A stretch of 25,237 nt of DNA from Candidatus Methanoplasma reticulitermitis. GTDB lineage: Archaea; Thermoplasmatota; Thermoplasmata; Methanomassiliicoccales; Methanomethylophilaceae. This document shows positions 1 through 6,387 of this stretch, piece by piece; the first letter of the stretch is position 1, and every line of letters starts with the position of its first letter. The DNA lies in assembly GCA_031287135.1 (NCBI GenBank), contig JAITTK010000076.1, positions 1 through 25,237 of the forward strand, written 5' to 3'. The notes under the pieces were generated by a model. That model made no database searches, had not been told where the DNA came from, and worked only from the letters and a program-made list of their open reading frames with translations. Position numbers and translations under genes: made by a program.

Positions 1-665
1 GCGCTCGAGGCCGTGACGGTCGCTCCGTTGATTGTGCTCGGTCCGCCATGGCCCCCTGAACCTCCGATACCGAGGCCTGCGGCATCGCCGCTGGATGTAT
101 CGGTTGTTGCATTTACAATCCCTCCGTTGATGATTATGGTACCTCCGTTCCTGCCATATCCTCCGCCGCTTCCGATGCCTGCGCCGCTTTTTCCGCCTGT
201 AGCTGTGATGTTTCCTCCGTTGATTGTTATCGTTCCGCCATCTTCGCCGAAAGCTCCGCCGATGCCTGCGCCGCCAAGGTATCCGGTGGCACTGAGAATA
301 CCTGCCGAGCTTCCATCCGTTTCAGGCTGTCCGTATACCGTCAGGCTGTTCGGATCGCTGACCTGGATCCCGGGATGTCCTCCGGGATTGGCCCCGTTCA
401 CCGTAAGATTGCAGTTATTCTCGAGAATCAAATGCACTGTGCCGGAGACTGTCAGCGTACTTGTCAGCGATATGCTCCCCTTTACAAGATACCAGCCGCC
501 GTTCAGTGTATATGGTTCCATGAAGTAGTTGTGATCGATCACCGTCACGCTGTCCCGTGTGCTTGCATTTCCGTCGCTGCCAATGTACGGGACATCGTCT
601 TCGCTGGCCGCATCCGCGGCCGACGGCGTGAAAAGAAATGCGGCGGCCATCGTGATGAACAACAC
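1..665 (-). CDS. Secreted glycine-rich repeat (adhesin-like) protein, N-terminal part, runs off the window
   Basis: Reading leftwards, the frame is open to the window edge. It starts with a hydrophobic signal segment (VLFITMAAAFLFTPSAADA), then an acidic stretch, then beta-rich sequence with repeats of the type GAGIGG...GGTITINGG...ITATGG. Such Gly/Thr/Asn-rich repeats are typical of cell-surface beta-helix or adhesin-like proteins; the family assignment is by composition only. The first usual start codon in frame downstream of any stop is GTG at 665 (ATG at 650), which leaves the signal peptide without a basic n-region. The same frame continues upstream as KYRY basic residues back to an amber codon (702-704) and a TTG at 713 with a Shine-Dalgarno-like GGGGA five bases upstream. 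The true start is therefore unresolved. The C-terminus is not visible. Plus-strand Pro-rich frames here are shadows of the Gly-rich repeats. Confidence 0.8.
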   Translation of the reverse strand, partial: MLFITMAAAFLFTPSAADAASEDDVPYIGSDGNASTRDSVTVIDHNYFMEPYTLNGGWYLVKGSISLTSTLTVSGTVHLILENNCNLTVNGANPGGHPGIQVSDPNSLTVYGQPETDGSSAGILSATGYLGGAGIGGAFGEDGGTITINGGNITATGGKSGAGIGSGGGYGRNGGTIIINGGIVNATTDTSSGDAAGLGIGGSGGHGGPSTINGATVTASS

Positions 666-901
666 TGCCGTGCACGCTGTGATATATCTGTACTTTGTTT
701 GCTATACCTTCAATCAAATCCCCAAAAATCTGATAACGAGAACAATGTATATGTGTGTATGCATACATCTATTACTTGAAACTATAGATTATACCGGAAA
801 CCCCGTCCCGACCCGGTCAGCGGATTAAGCTCCGGATCCATGCGGTACGGTGGACGCACGGCGGCACGATCATATCATTCGGGAACAGATTATCAACATG
901 C

Positions 902-909
902 CTATATAC
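902..909 (+). promoter_or_regulatory. TATA box of the small secreted-protein gene
   Basis: CTATATAC lies about 33 bases upstream of the ATG at 942. This would place the transcript start near 930 and leave only a very short leader. Seen by motif and spacing only. Confidence 0.45.
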
Positions 910-941
910 CCGGTATCTGCATCCCTGCAGACAGGGATAAG

Positions 942-1343
942 ATGGTCCAAGGCAGATATCTCATGGCTCTGGCGGTGGCGGCGGGGGTTGCCCTGTTCAT
1001 CATAGGGGCACACGCGATCGACTCCTCGTCCGACGACAAAAAAGCGGATGAGGAGAAGAGTCACATAAACATAACTTTGAAAATAGACGACGGCCTCATA
1101 GTGAAATACAACGGCAGAACGATAGAATCGGGAGTGCCGTTCGAAGCCTCTGACGATGTCACTCTGAAAATAACGATACCTGCGGTCGGTGAGTACAATC
1201 TCACATACAATGACCCCGGGACGGGCGGCAGCGGGGATGACAGCGGATATGGACCGGCGGGGATGACCTTCGACGCGTACATAGCGGTCTTCATACCATG
1301 GTCGGAGGACATAACAGGAGCGGTGACGTTCACAAGAGGCTGA
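942..1343 (+). CDS. Small secreted or membrane-anchored protein, unknown function
   Basis: A 133-residue protein. Residues 1-25 form one hydrophobic segment (MVQGRYLMALAVAAGVALFIIGAHA), either a signal peptide or an N-terminal anchor. It is followed by a Ser/Asp/Lys-rich linker and a roughly 80-residue beta-rich domain with alternating hydrophobic residues and a Gly/Asp-rich loop. ATG 942 is chosen over the in-frame upstream codon at 840 because the signal segment starts there, GGGAT sits just upstream and the TATA box at 902-909 would make 840 untranscribed. I recognise no family. It may be a surface protein like its divergently oriented neighbour. The gene stands alone; a GC-rich hairpin followed by T-runs (about 1353-1382) could end the transcript. 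Confidence 0.65.
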   Translation: MVQGRYLMALAVAAGVALFIIGAHAIDSSSDDKKADEEKSHINITLKIDDGLIVKYNGRTIESGVPFEASDDVTLKITIPAVGEYNLTYNDPGTGGSGDDSGYGPAGMTFDAYIAVFIPWSEDITGAVTFTRG

Positions 1344-1479
1344 TGTTCCGATTGGCCGGTGGCCACCTTTTCCATATTTTTGAAAATTCACATGATGACC
1401 GTACACAGAGAATCATTTTGATAAGAAAGGAGAAGATTGCGTCGAACGCAGTTTGAAAGTTCCAGCTGGTTACGCAAGG

Positions 1480-1648
1480 TGGGAGCAGAGGGATTTGAAC
1501 CCCCGTCAGCGGGTTTCCACCACGGGGGGAGCTACCCCCCGCGAAATTATGAGTCATCGCTCCAGTTATTCATCAACTGTCAGCAAAACTCTTCTAATCA
1601 CGCTCGATAACTGGAGCCCGCCAGTCTGCCAGGTTAGCCTATACTCCC
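1480..1648 (-). tRNA. tRNA-Trp(CCA) with a 96-nt intron
   Basis: Read on the minus strand, the acceptor stem GGGAGTA pairs with TGCTCCC, the anticodon stem GCGGG with CCCGC around loop CTCCAG-A, and the T arm GGGGG-TTCAAAT-CCCTC closes the molecule. Exon 1 is 1611-1648 and exon 2 is 1480-1514. The 96-nt intron (1515-1610) sits after position 37, the usual site, giving a 73-nt mature tRNA. CCA is not encoded. The D-stem contains a C-A mismatch and a G-T pair. The intron carries box C/D-like motifs and an 11-nt antisense to the anticodon-intron junction, plus a 7-bp C/G hairpin (1523-1541). No TATA box is visible just upstream, so it is probably cut from the eL41 transcript. Confidence 0.9.
1515..1610 (-). 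ncRNA. tRNA-Trp intron with box C/D-like guide RNA features
   Basis: In RNA order the intron shows a C-like box TGATTA (1595-1600), a D'-like CTGA (1580-1583), a C'-like TGATGA (1570-1575), the segment ATAACTGGAGC (1559-1569) and a degenerate D-like ATGA (1554-1557). That segment is the exact complement of GCTCCAGTTAT (1607-1617), which spans the anticodon and the 5' splice site. Counting five bases upstream of ATGA places the paired target at C34. Pre-tRNA-Trp introns in Haloferax and Pyrococcus are known to be C/D guides for C34, so this is the expected homologue. The last D box is a poor match, so activity is inferred. Confidence 0.5.
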
Positions 1649-1651
1649 TTG

Positions 1652-1687
1652 GTGATACTGACGGGATCTGAGTCCCGTCAGTATCAC
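1652..1687 (-). other. Perfect 15-bp hairpin between eL41 and tRNA-Trp
   Basis: Arms 1652-1666 and 1673-1687 are exact inverted copies with a 6-base loop. The eL41 stop codon lies inside one arm and the tRNA-Trp 5' end is only 3 bases beyond the other. No T-run follows in the minus direction, so it resembles a processing or stability element more than a classical terminator. Confidence 0.6.
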
Positions 1688-1791
1688 TTCTTGCGTAACT
1701 TTGCTGCTCTCTTTCTTCTTCTCATCTTCTTCTTGCGCCATTTCCAACGCTGATTACCGCGTTTCTTCCAAGCGCGTGAGCTTCTCTTCAT
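1684..1791 (-). CDS. rpl41e: Large-subunit ribosomal protein eL41
   Basis: A 35-codon frame encodes an extremely basic peptide with core KWRKKKMRRRKRAAKLRKK. This matches the WRKKRMRRLKRKRRKMR pattern of archaeal and eukaryotic eL41, a single helix on the large subunit at the subunit interface. Usual length is about 25 residues; here a roughly 10-residue extension with two Trp precedes the core. ATG 1791 is chosen because GAGG stands about 8 bases upstream. No TATA box lies between it and tRNA-Arg, and its stop is buried in the hairpin preceding tRNA-Trp. I infer that tRNA-Arg, eL41 and tRNA-Trp are co-transcribed. Shortness and low complexity are the main doubts; the pattern and the SD are the support. 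Confidence 0.75.
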   Translation of the reverse strand: MKRSSRAWKKRGNQRWKWRKKKMRRRKRAAKLRKK

Positions 1792-1838
1792 GATATTTCC
1801 TCTTCACGGATGCCACACCGCCTCAACGGCACATCCTC

Positions 1839-1940
1839 TGGCGGGCCCGTCGGGACTTTCGGTCCCCTCATCAGGAACTTTCGAACCCGAGGCGTCTGGC
1901 TTAGAAGGCCAGCGCTATATCCTGGCTAAGCCACGGGCCC
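1839..1940 (-). tRNA. tRNA-Arg(TCT) with a 24-nt intron in the T-loop
   Basis: Minus-strand acceptor GGGCCCG pairs with CGGGCCC. Anticodon arm CTGGC-CTTCTAA-GCCAG gives anticodon TCT. The T-stem TCGGG/CCCGA encloses 31 bases instead of 7. These fold into an ideal bulge-helix-bulge: TTCG pairs with CGAA, flanked by 3-nt bulges AAA and AGT, with an inner stem GTTCC/GGGAC. Cutting each bulge after its second base removes 24 nt (1856-1879) and restores the consensus T-loop TTCGAAT, so the intron lies between positions 59 and 60. Discriminator G73 is at 1842 and CCA is encoded (1839-1841). The mature body is 75 nt before CCA. Confidence 0.95.
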
Positions 1941-1963
1941 CGCCAACCTCCATCGACTACTAT

Positions 1964-1971
1964 CATTTAAA
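1964..1971 (-). promoter_or_regulatory. TATA box of the tRNA-Arg / eL41 / tRNA-Trp unit
   Basis: On the minus strand TTTAAATG is centred about 27 bases upstream of the tRNA-Arg 5' end (1940), the standard archaeal spacing. It overlaps the intergenic edge of the upstream membrane-protein gene. No further TATA box is seen before eL41 or tRNA-Trp. Confidence 0.6.
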
Positions 1972-1974
1972 GCT

Positions 1975-2562
1975 TTACATACCGGTCTGGATGTACTGAG
2001 CGCCCGTAACAAGGTCATAAAGCGACCCGTATCCCATGAACATCAGTATGGATTCGACGATGCAGGCCATGGCAAGCACCAGCAGGAGCGGCCACCAATT
2101 GAACAGTTTCCCGAACAGTTTGATTATGCTCTCCGCGAAGCTCATCATCATATAGACCAGCGAACCTGCCACGAACGCCGCGATTATCCTCGGCCAGCCG
2201 ACGGCCATGAAGTCCAGGGCCGTTCCCTCCAATCCCCCCAGGAAGATGTATACGAGGACCATCACCAGCAATGCACCTATTACGGCAAAATGCACATCGC
2301 GGAACGGTCTGATCACGAGTGTGAACCCCGTTACCGCGATAAGCACCGACGCGAACATGCCCCATTCCGTGTACGAGGATACACTGAGCAGAATCATCAA
2401 AACACCGAACAGCACCCCCAGCGTCATAAGTCCCTTGTACTTCATCGACGAGTCGTCTTTGATATATGTATATACTATCAGCAAGGCGATTATTCCGCCC
2501 GCCAACAGCACGAATTCGGGGACGTGCACCGAGATGAAGTCCGTTACAGATTCCGTGTCCAT
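1975..2562 (-). CDS. Multi-pass membrane protein, unknown function
   Basis: A 195-residue hydrophobic protein with about five or six predicted membrane segments (roughly residues 15-33, 45-63, 67-85, 90-109, 121-141 and 155-175), separated by short polar loops such as YIKDDSSMKYKG and RPFRDVH. It has no Cys clusters, signal cleavage site or conserved motif that I recognise. ATG 2562 is the first codon after a promoter-like palindrome, and TATA spacing suggests a nearly leaderless mRNA. It lies downstream of chlD on the same strand with a 96-base gap containing its own promoter, so it need not belong to that operon. Function unassigned. Confidence 0.75.
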   Translation of the reverse strand: MDTESVTDFISVHVPEFVLLAGGIIALLIVYTYIKDDSSMKYKGLMTLGVLFGVLMILLSVSSYTEWGMFASVLIAVTGFTLVIRPFRDVHFAVIGALLVMVLVYIFLGGLEGTALDFMAVGWPRIIAAFVAGSLVYMMMSFAESIIKLFGKLFNWWPLLLVLAMACIVESILMFMGYGSLYDLVTGAQYIQTGM

Positions 2563-2565
2563 GTC

Positions 2566-2590
2566 TTATAATGTCAGTCGGACATTATAA
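2566..2590 (-). promoter_or_regulatory. Palindromic promoter/operator of the membrane-protein gene
   Basis: Perfect 10-bp inverted repeat: TTATAATGTC (2566-2575), 5-base spacer, GACATTATAA (2581-2590). The distal arm holds the TATA-like CATTATAA about 22-30 bases upstream of ATG 2562. Overlap of a palindrome with the TATA element suggests a repressor operator. The regulator is unknown. Confidence 0.5.
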
Positions 2591-2658
2591 TGCTGACCGT
2601 CGAAAACCAAGTTTGTTACACGAAGGAACATCGAAGTGAAATTACATCCGTATGGATA

Positions 2659-4512
2659 TCACAATAGCCGGAGGTCCTCCAATCTCACGTATCTGGCACC
2701 GAGCATGTTCGACAGGTTCAGCGCATGGTTGATCTTCCCGGGGATCAGACTGGAGTCCACCACGATCCATTCCGTATTTGGTATGTTCATGGTCGCGGCC
2801 ACCTTTTTCAGTTCTATGCTTGCTTCCCTGCCCCTGATGACCGGGTATGTCGCCTCACCGTCCGTTATCAGGATGACATAGCACTTCTCCTCGGGGTTCT
2901 TCCTCACATAGTTCAGCATGTATTCCCTGATCAGCAGCATTGCCGCACCGAGCGGGGTCCCGTCACCCGTGACAGTGTTCTCCAGGATATCGCATACGCC
3001 TTCGACGGAACGCGTGAAGGGGACCGATATCCTCACCTCCCCCATCCTGAATGTCAGCAGGGCGACCTTGTCCCTCTGCACATAGCTGTCCATGAGCATG
3101 GCCTTGACACCGTTCTTTATATCCTGCATCATACCGCTCTTCACCAGGGAACCGCTTACGTCGACCGCGAAAAGAAAAGAGCATGAATCCTTTTTGATCC
3201 TGATCTTCTCCCTTATGTCCTGCGGTTTTATGTTTATGCTCAACCCTTTGCTCTCACGCGTCCTCTGGTAGGGGGCCGCCGCACGTACGGTGGCATCGAA
3301 CGCCGGATCGACGGATCTGCCGGATGGGATCCTGAATCCGCGGTATCTGCCGGTGCGCTTGCTTATCGTGATGTTCTTTCTCCTTCCGGCTTTCCCGGCT
3401 ATCCTGTGCAGACGGACCGCCTCCGCGCTGTCCATACTCTCCAGCCTTTCTTTGACCGAGTCCGTTATCTCCGCCACCGTGCCCAGATCCTCGGTCTCCT
3501 CGGGTTCCGCGTCCATGGTTTGATCGGGGTGCTCTTCAGCAACCTCTTCGCCGGCCCGATCCTCATCCGGGATGTCTTGCGATACCGGATGCGTGTCTTC
3601 CGGTACGGGTGCATCGGCCTTCTGGATCTGGAGCGGTCTCCTCCCGTTCGCCGGGTCTTTCCTCCTGTGCAGGAGACAGAGAACGGCCGCGTCTTTTATG
3701 TTGATGTCGGACACCGCATTCTTCCCCTCGATCGCCGCGAGGACCCGCGATACCTTCGCCACGGATATGTCCGCACGGTGCCCTTTGACATTCAGGTCCC
3801 TGCAGACGGCGGATATCTTCCGGATGTCCTTTCTTGAGATGATGACCTCGTTCAGGATGCCTCTGGCCGCTTCGATGCCCGACAGTATGTTCGAATCCTC
3901 TTCCGAATATCTTGAGATGAATCCGTCCGGATCCATATCGAATTCCAGATTCGCGTTCACTATGTCGAACCTCTCCGACACATCTTCCGCCGAATATGTT
4001 TGGACGCACATATCGAACCTGTCGGCGATGTGGTCGGGCAGTATCTGTTCGGCCGGGTCCATGGTAGCCACGACCGTGGTCCTGCATATGTATTCCGCGG
4101 AGATTCCCTCCCTCTCGACCACGACCCTTCCCGATTCGGCGCACTCCATTATCGAACTGAGCATCCTGGGGTCAAACAGATTCACGTTGTCCAGATACAG
4201 GATGTTCCCGTCCGCTCTCTGGAGGAGACCTCCCTTCACGGATGTCCTGCCCAACCTTATGGCCTCTTCCAGGTCCAATCCGCCGAAGAGCTGTTCGTCG
4301 GTCACGTTCTGCGGAACGTTCACCATGTTCTTGCCCGGCAGCATGTCGATGAACGATCTGACGAGCATGCTCTTGGCTGTGCCGGCTGGCCCTTTTATCA
4401 GAAGACCGGTCAGACTGTCATCGATCGCGATGCATTTCAGCGCGTTCTTCGCATCATCCGCTCCTTTGATCGCAGAGAACGGCAGACAGCGTCTCAGAAT
4501 TCCTGGAGGCAT
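2659..4512 (-). CDS. ChlD/BchD-like AAA+ and von Willebrand A domain protein
   Basis: A 617-residue protein built like the D subunit of Mg/Co chelatases: N-terminal AAA+ domain (Walker A GPAGTAKS, 41-48; Walker-B-like LYLDNVN, about 105-111), an acidic Pro-rich linker (about 300-355) and a C-terminal VWA domain with MIDAS residues D451-x-S453-x-S455, T519 and D551. Walker B reads DN where the active I subunit has DE, as expected of a D subunit with weak or no ATPase activity. In known systems I and D form a ring that drives metal insertion by a large third subunit (BchH or CobN), which is absent here. The start overlaps the chlI-like end by 19 bases, indicating translational coupling. It could alternatively be a MoxR/VWA-type metalloenzyme-activation partner. 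Confidence 0.85.
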   Translation of the reverse strand: MPPGILRRCLPFSAIKGADDAKNALKCIAIDDSLTGLLIKGPAGTAKSMLVRSFIDMLPGKNMVNVPQNVTDEQLFGGLDLEEAIRLGRTSVKGGLLQRADGNILYLDNVNLFDPRMLSSIMECAESGRVVVEREGISAEYICRTTVVATMDPAEQILPDHIADRFDMCVQTYSAEDVSERFDIVNANLEFDMDPDGFISRYSEEDSNILSGIEAARGILNEVIISRKDIRKISAVCRDLNVKGHRADISVAKVSRVLAAIEGKNAVSDINIKDAAVLCLLHRRKDPANGRRPLQIQKADAPVPEDTHPVSQDIPDEDRAGEEVAEEHPDQTMDAEPEETEDLGTVAEITDSVKERLESMDSAEAVRLHRIAGKAGRRKNITISKRTGRYRGFRIPSGRSVDPAFDATVRAAAPYQRTRESKGLSINIKPQDIREKIRIKKDSCSFLFAVDVSGSLVKSGMMQDIKNGVKAMLMDSYVQRDKVALLTFRMGEVRISVPFTRSVEGVCDILENTVTGDGTPLGAAMLLIREYMLNYVRKNPEEKCYVILITDGEATYPVIRGREASIELKKVAATMNIPNTEWIVVDSSLIPGKINHALNLSNMLGARYVRLEDLRLL

Positions 4513-5528
4513 ATCCTTAGTTCCCCGGCATCGAACTTCGATTCCTCGAACGGTTTTCTCTTTATGCGGTGTGAGAGCACCATCGGAGCAACGGCGGCTA
4601 TGTCCTCTTTGTCCGCCTTCTCCCTTCCGTCCAATGCCGCATTCGCCCTCGCCGCCCTGACCATGGTTATGTCGGCCCTGTGGCCTTCCATCTCGAAATG
4701 CAGGGAGACGTGGGATGCCATCGCGATCAGTTCTCTGTCCGCAACCGTGCTCAGCAGGCTCTCCCTCGCCTCTGCTACCCGTGCCTTTGTACGCCGAGTC
4801 TCTTCCGCGTACGTCTCGGTGAATCCTTTCGGATCGGCATCGAACGCCAGCCTCCTGGACACGATCTCGGTCCTCACAGACAGATCCTTCTCACCGCGTA
4901 TCTCGACGCACAGACCGAACCTGTCAAGCAACTGCGGCCTGAGTTCTCCCTCTTCCGGATTCATGGACCCGACCAGTATGAATTTTGAAGGGTGCTCGAA
5001 CGATATGCCTTCCCTCTCGACATAGTTGACGCCCATCGCGGCAGCATCCAGAAGGAGGTCCACCATGTGGTCCTCGAGAAGGTTCACCTCGTCCACGTAT
5101 AGGAGATTGCCGTTGGCCTGTGCCAACACCCCTGGTTCGAATCTCTTCTTCCCGGTCTGGAGGACATGCTCTATGTCCAGGGTTCCGGCGATCCTGTCCT
5201 CGGTGGAACTCAGCGGCAGTTCAACGACCCTCATGGGGGACTTCTCGCATTCCGGTCTGACGTCCGATGCCATCATCTCGGCGCAGTCGGGGCACAGACT
5301 CTTGCTTTGCCTCGGATCGCAGCGGTACGCACACCCTTTGATATGCTCGACATCCGGCAGAACCTGGGCGAGAGACCTCACTGTGGTCGATTTCGCGGTA
5401 CCTTTATCACCCCTTATCAAGACACCGCCTATCCCCGGGTCCACCACATTCAGTAGGAGGGCTGTCTTCATCTGCTCCTGGCCGACGATCGCGGCGAAGG
5501 GAAACAAAAGCTGTCTGTCTTTGGGCAT
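4494..5528 (-). CDS. ChlI/BchI-like AAA+ ATPase (chelatase I subunit)
   Basis: A 344-residue protein starting FPFAAIVGQEQMK, the standard ChlI opening. Walker A GDKGTAKST (40-48) and Walker B LLYVDEVN (142-149) are intact, so it should hydrolyse ATP. Between them is a Cys-rich insert (Cys66, 70, 79, 82, 94; GCAYRCDP...CPDC) that could bind zinc or an Fe-S cluster; similar inserts occur in ChlI proteins of cobaltochelatase-type systems. ATG 5528 is preferred to in-frame codons further upstream because homology begins there and TAATTAAT (5554-5561) would start the mRNA at about the ATG. It is first in an operon with the chlD-like gene and divergent from hdrC. The substrate metal and tetrapyrrole, if any, cannot be read from the sequence. 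Confidence 0.88.
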   Translation of the reverse strand: MPKDRQLLFPFAAIVGQEQMKTALLLNVVDPGIGGVLIRGDKGTAKSTTVRSLAQVLPDVEHIKGCAYRCDPRQSKSLCPDCAEMMASDVRPECEKSPMRVVELPLSSTEDRIAGTLDIEHVLQTGKKRFEPGVLAQANGNLLYVDEVNLLEDHMVDLLLDAAAMGVNYVEREGISFEHPSKFILVGSMNPEEGELRPQLLDRFGLCVEIRGEKDLSVRTEIVSRRLAFDADPKGFTETYAEETRRTKARVAEARESLLSTVADRELIAMASHVSLHFEMEGHRADITMVRAARANAALDGREKADKEDIAAVAPMVLSHRIKRKPFEESKFDAGELRICLQEF

Positions 5529-5886
5529 TGCAACCGGATATGCGTTACAGAGATTAATTAGTTCCCCGGTCACTGCTCCGGAGGATCGAGCGGGGGGATC
5601 TAGCTGATACTGCGCATGGTTATACCCGTCCGGAATATCGTTTCCGCTTACTCGTGCGTGCACACGGAACGATGATGTCCGCGGCCCGGCGAGTTTTGAC
5701 CGGGCATTAGAACTCAGCATATACGGCATGCCCCGAGAATATGGTGGGCACGGACCCGATGCGGGGGAGCACAGATAACGTTGACGGCATAATGTACCGC
5801 AGACTGTCCGAGTCCCTCAGAATGTCGGTGTCCCGGACGCGCAGACATATATACACGGGTTGTTTAATCCATTTTCAGTGTCACCT
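5529..5886. promoter_or_regulatory. Divergent promoter region between chlI-like and hdrC
   Basis: A 358-base non-coding stretch. Leftward TATA box TAATTAAT (5554-5561) serves chlI. Rightward TATA box ATATATA (5847-5853) serves hdrC and predicts a start near 5876, so the hdrC mRNA has almost no leader. Between them I see GC-rich sequence with short imperfect inverted repeats but no convincing gene or RNA. The region is long for a simple divergent promoter, so regulatory sites may be present. Confidence 0.5.
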
Positions 5887-6387
5887 ATGAAAGAAGTGGT
5901 AACTGAATTTACGGAGGAATTGGCTGCCAACGGGGGGTCGAGCGCCGCACTGTGTTTCCAATGCGGTACGTGTACGCTCAAATGCCCGTCTGCAGGCCTA
6001 CGGACCGCGTTGCGGCCGGCGAATATCATGAGGGCGTCCCAGCTCGGACTGAAAGACGAAGCGATAGAAGACTACGGCCTGTGGCAGTGCACCACGTGTT
6101 ACACATGCGTGGAATGGTGTCCGCGCAACGTACAGGTCGTCGATGTCATAACCGCACTGAGAAACATGGCGGTTGCCGACGGGGAGATGTACGAAAACCA
6201 TAAAAAAGTGGCCGAAAGCCTGATAAAGAACGGCCACACGGTCGACAACAACGACAAGATCAAAGCACTCAGGAAAAGTCTCGGGCTTCAGGAGAACCCC
6301 GACACGGTGCTGGATGATGAGAAGGCGAAGGCGGACTTCGACAGAATACTAAAGGCGACCAAATTTACCGAGCTGGTGAATCAATGA
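5887..6387 (+). CDS. hdrC: Heterodisulfide reductase subunit C (HdrC)
   Basis: A 166-residue protein with two [4Fe-4S] motifs, Cys23/26/29/33 (CFQCGTCTLKCP) and Cys68/71/74/78 (CTTCYTCVEWCP), the HdrC signature. HdrC carries electrons between HdrA-type flavoproteins and HdrB. ATG 5887 gives the usual N-terminus; GTG 5878 and TTG 5860 are in-frame alternatives, the latter probably upstream of the transcript start. It overlaps hdrB by 4 bases (ATGA). It could be the general HdrC of the methanogenic Hdr-Mvh complex, since hdrCB is often separate from hdrA, or an electron-transfer module dedicated to the CooS-like protein downstream. No hdrA is in the window. Confidence 0.93.
   Translation: MKEVVTEFTEELAANGGSSAALCFQCGTCTLKCPSAGLRTALRPANIMRASQLGLKDEAIEDYGLWQCTTCYTCVEWCPRNVQVVDVITALRNMAVADGEMYENHKKVAESLIKNGHTVDNNDKIKALRKSLGLQENPDTVLDDEKAKADFDRILKATKFTELVNQ

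Noticed and set aside
13..528. Plus-strand proline-rich frame at the left edge
   Set aside because: It is the antisense image of the Gly-rich repeats; the minus frame has a signal peptide and coherent INGG/GAGIG repeats.
1385..1450. Possible free-standing box C/D RNA (ATGATGA near 1391)
   Set aside because: Only the C box is convincing; no CTGA boxes at suitable distances.
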